Shown here one piece after another: positions 63,957 through 64,000 of a stretch of DNA of 64,000 nucleotides. The translations under genes and the position numbers were made by a program. This stretch comes from a virus. Where the stretch lies: the IMG/VR virus record IMGVR_UViG_3300017991_000060, positions 1-64,000 of that record. One strand, 5' to 3'. The notes beneath the pieces were generated by a model that was not told where the DNA came from, did no database searches, and worked only from the letters and a program-made list of their open reading frames with translations. Each line of letters starts with the position of its first letter. Position 1 is the stretch's first letter.

Positions 63957-64000
63957 CTACGCGCCCCTGGGCGCTGCTTGGTTGAAGACGCTGGACTTCG
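63957..64000 (-). CDS. 3' end of an upstream gene
   Basis: Only the last 13 codons are inside the window (KSSVFNQAAPRGA-stop, TAG at 63959-63957), with good third-position bias. It lies 18 bases before the start of the gp26-like gene, so it is probably a tail gene. Confidence 0.5.
   Translation of the reverse strand, partial: KSSVFNQAAPRGA

Noticed and set aside
1-64000. CRISPR array, insertion sequence or prophage integrase
   Set aside because: No regularly spaced 25-40-bp repeats, transposase or tyrosine/serine recombinase was seen; the resolvase-like helix-turn-helix at 25920 lacks a catalytic domain.

Overview
This window is a GC-rich (roughly 65% by eye) stretch of a tailed double-stranded DNA bacteriophage genome. 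It probably encodes a contractile tail, because it carries a LysM hub protein, a gpD-like hub, a gp5/gpV-like spike, a gp25-like wedge, a gpJ-like baseplate protein and a gpI-like protein in the usual order. Sheath, tube, capsid and terminase genes lie outside. Almost every gene is on the minus strand, with start/stop overlaps of 1-8 nt, and reads from high to low coordinates; one short early-looking operon (3607-5386) is on the plus strand. The host is not identifiable. Consensus sigma70-type promoters, lipoprotein signal peptides and a MucR/Ros-like zinc protein suggest a GC-rich Gram-negative bacterium, but this is inference. No tRNA, rRNA, CRISPR, integrase or insertion sequence was seen, so a lytic phage is likely.

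Layout in the direction of transcription. 64.0-48.7 kb: tail and baseplate (gp26-like hub assembly, tape measure, LysM hub, gpD, spike, gp25, gpJ, gpI, tail-fibre-like proteins). 48.7-46.8 kb: small genes and two predicted lipoproteins. 46.8-26.6 kb: DNA metabolism, namely uracil-DNA glycosylase, HIRAN protein, DnaC-like loader, DnaB-like helicase, a DNA methyltransferase-like protein, DnaG-type primase, SSB-like protein, family A DNA polymerase, PrimPol-like protein, UvsW-like helicase, RecA-like ATPase, Hjc-like resolvase and a Cas4/RecB-like nuclease. 26.6-17.1 kb: regulators and small zinc or membrane proteins, an MT-A70 methyltransferase, an N-formylglutamate amidohydrolase-like protein, two ParB-fold proteins, a HAD phosphatase, a possible holin/spanin group and an Acb2-like cyclic-nucleotide sponge (anti-CBASS). 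17.1-0 kb: two giant multidomain proteins (ADP-ribosyltransferase-like, GNAT-like repeats, Nudix, methyltransferase, HNH), a homing-type HNH endonuclease, a MucR-like zinc protein and the plus-strand operon.

Regulation visible in the sequence: six sigma70-like promoters, five sharing the octamer GTTTGACA and all with 17-bp spacers, sit before the plus-strand operon, a 19.8-kb gene, a 26.5-kb gene, the UvsW-like helicase, the SSB gene and the UDG gene. None was found in the tail region. A separate 15-bp element (ACYAAACCTRTAGGG) recurs four times between 7.8 and 12.8 kb.

The most striking unexplained pattern is a shared protein terminus. Five unrelated proteins, two of them methyltransferases, end in A/P-M-T/V-D-F, two related variants exist, and two further proteins end in DEPF like a bacterial SSB tail. 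A second pattern is a shared N-terminus (M-R/G/A-F/Y-T-Y-E/Q) on four proteins of the accessory region. Both look like short addressing or docking tags for a common phage or host hub.
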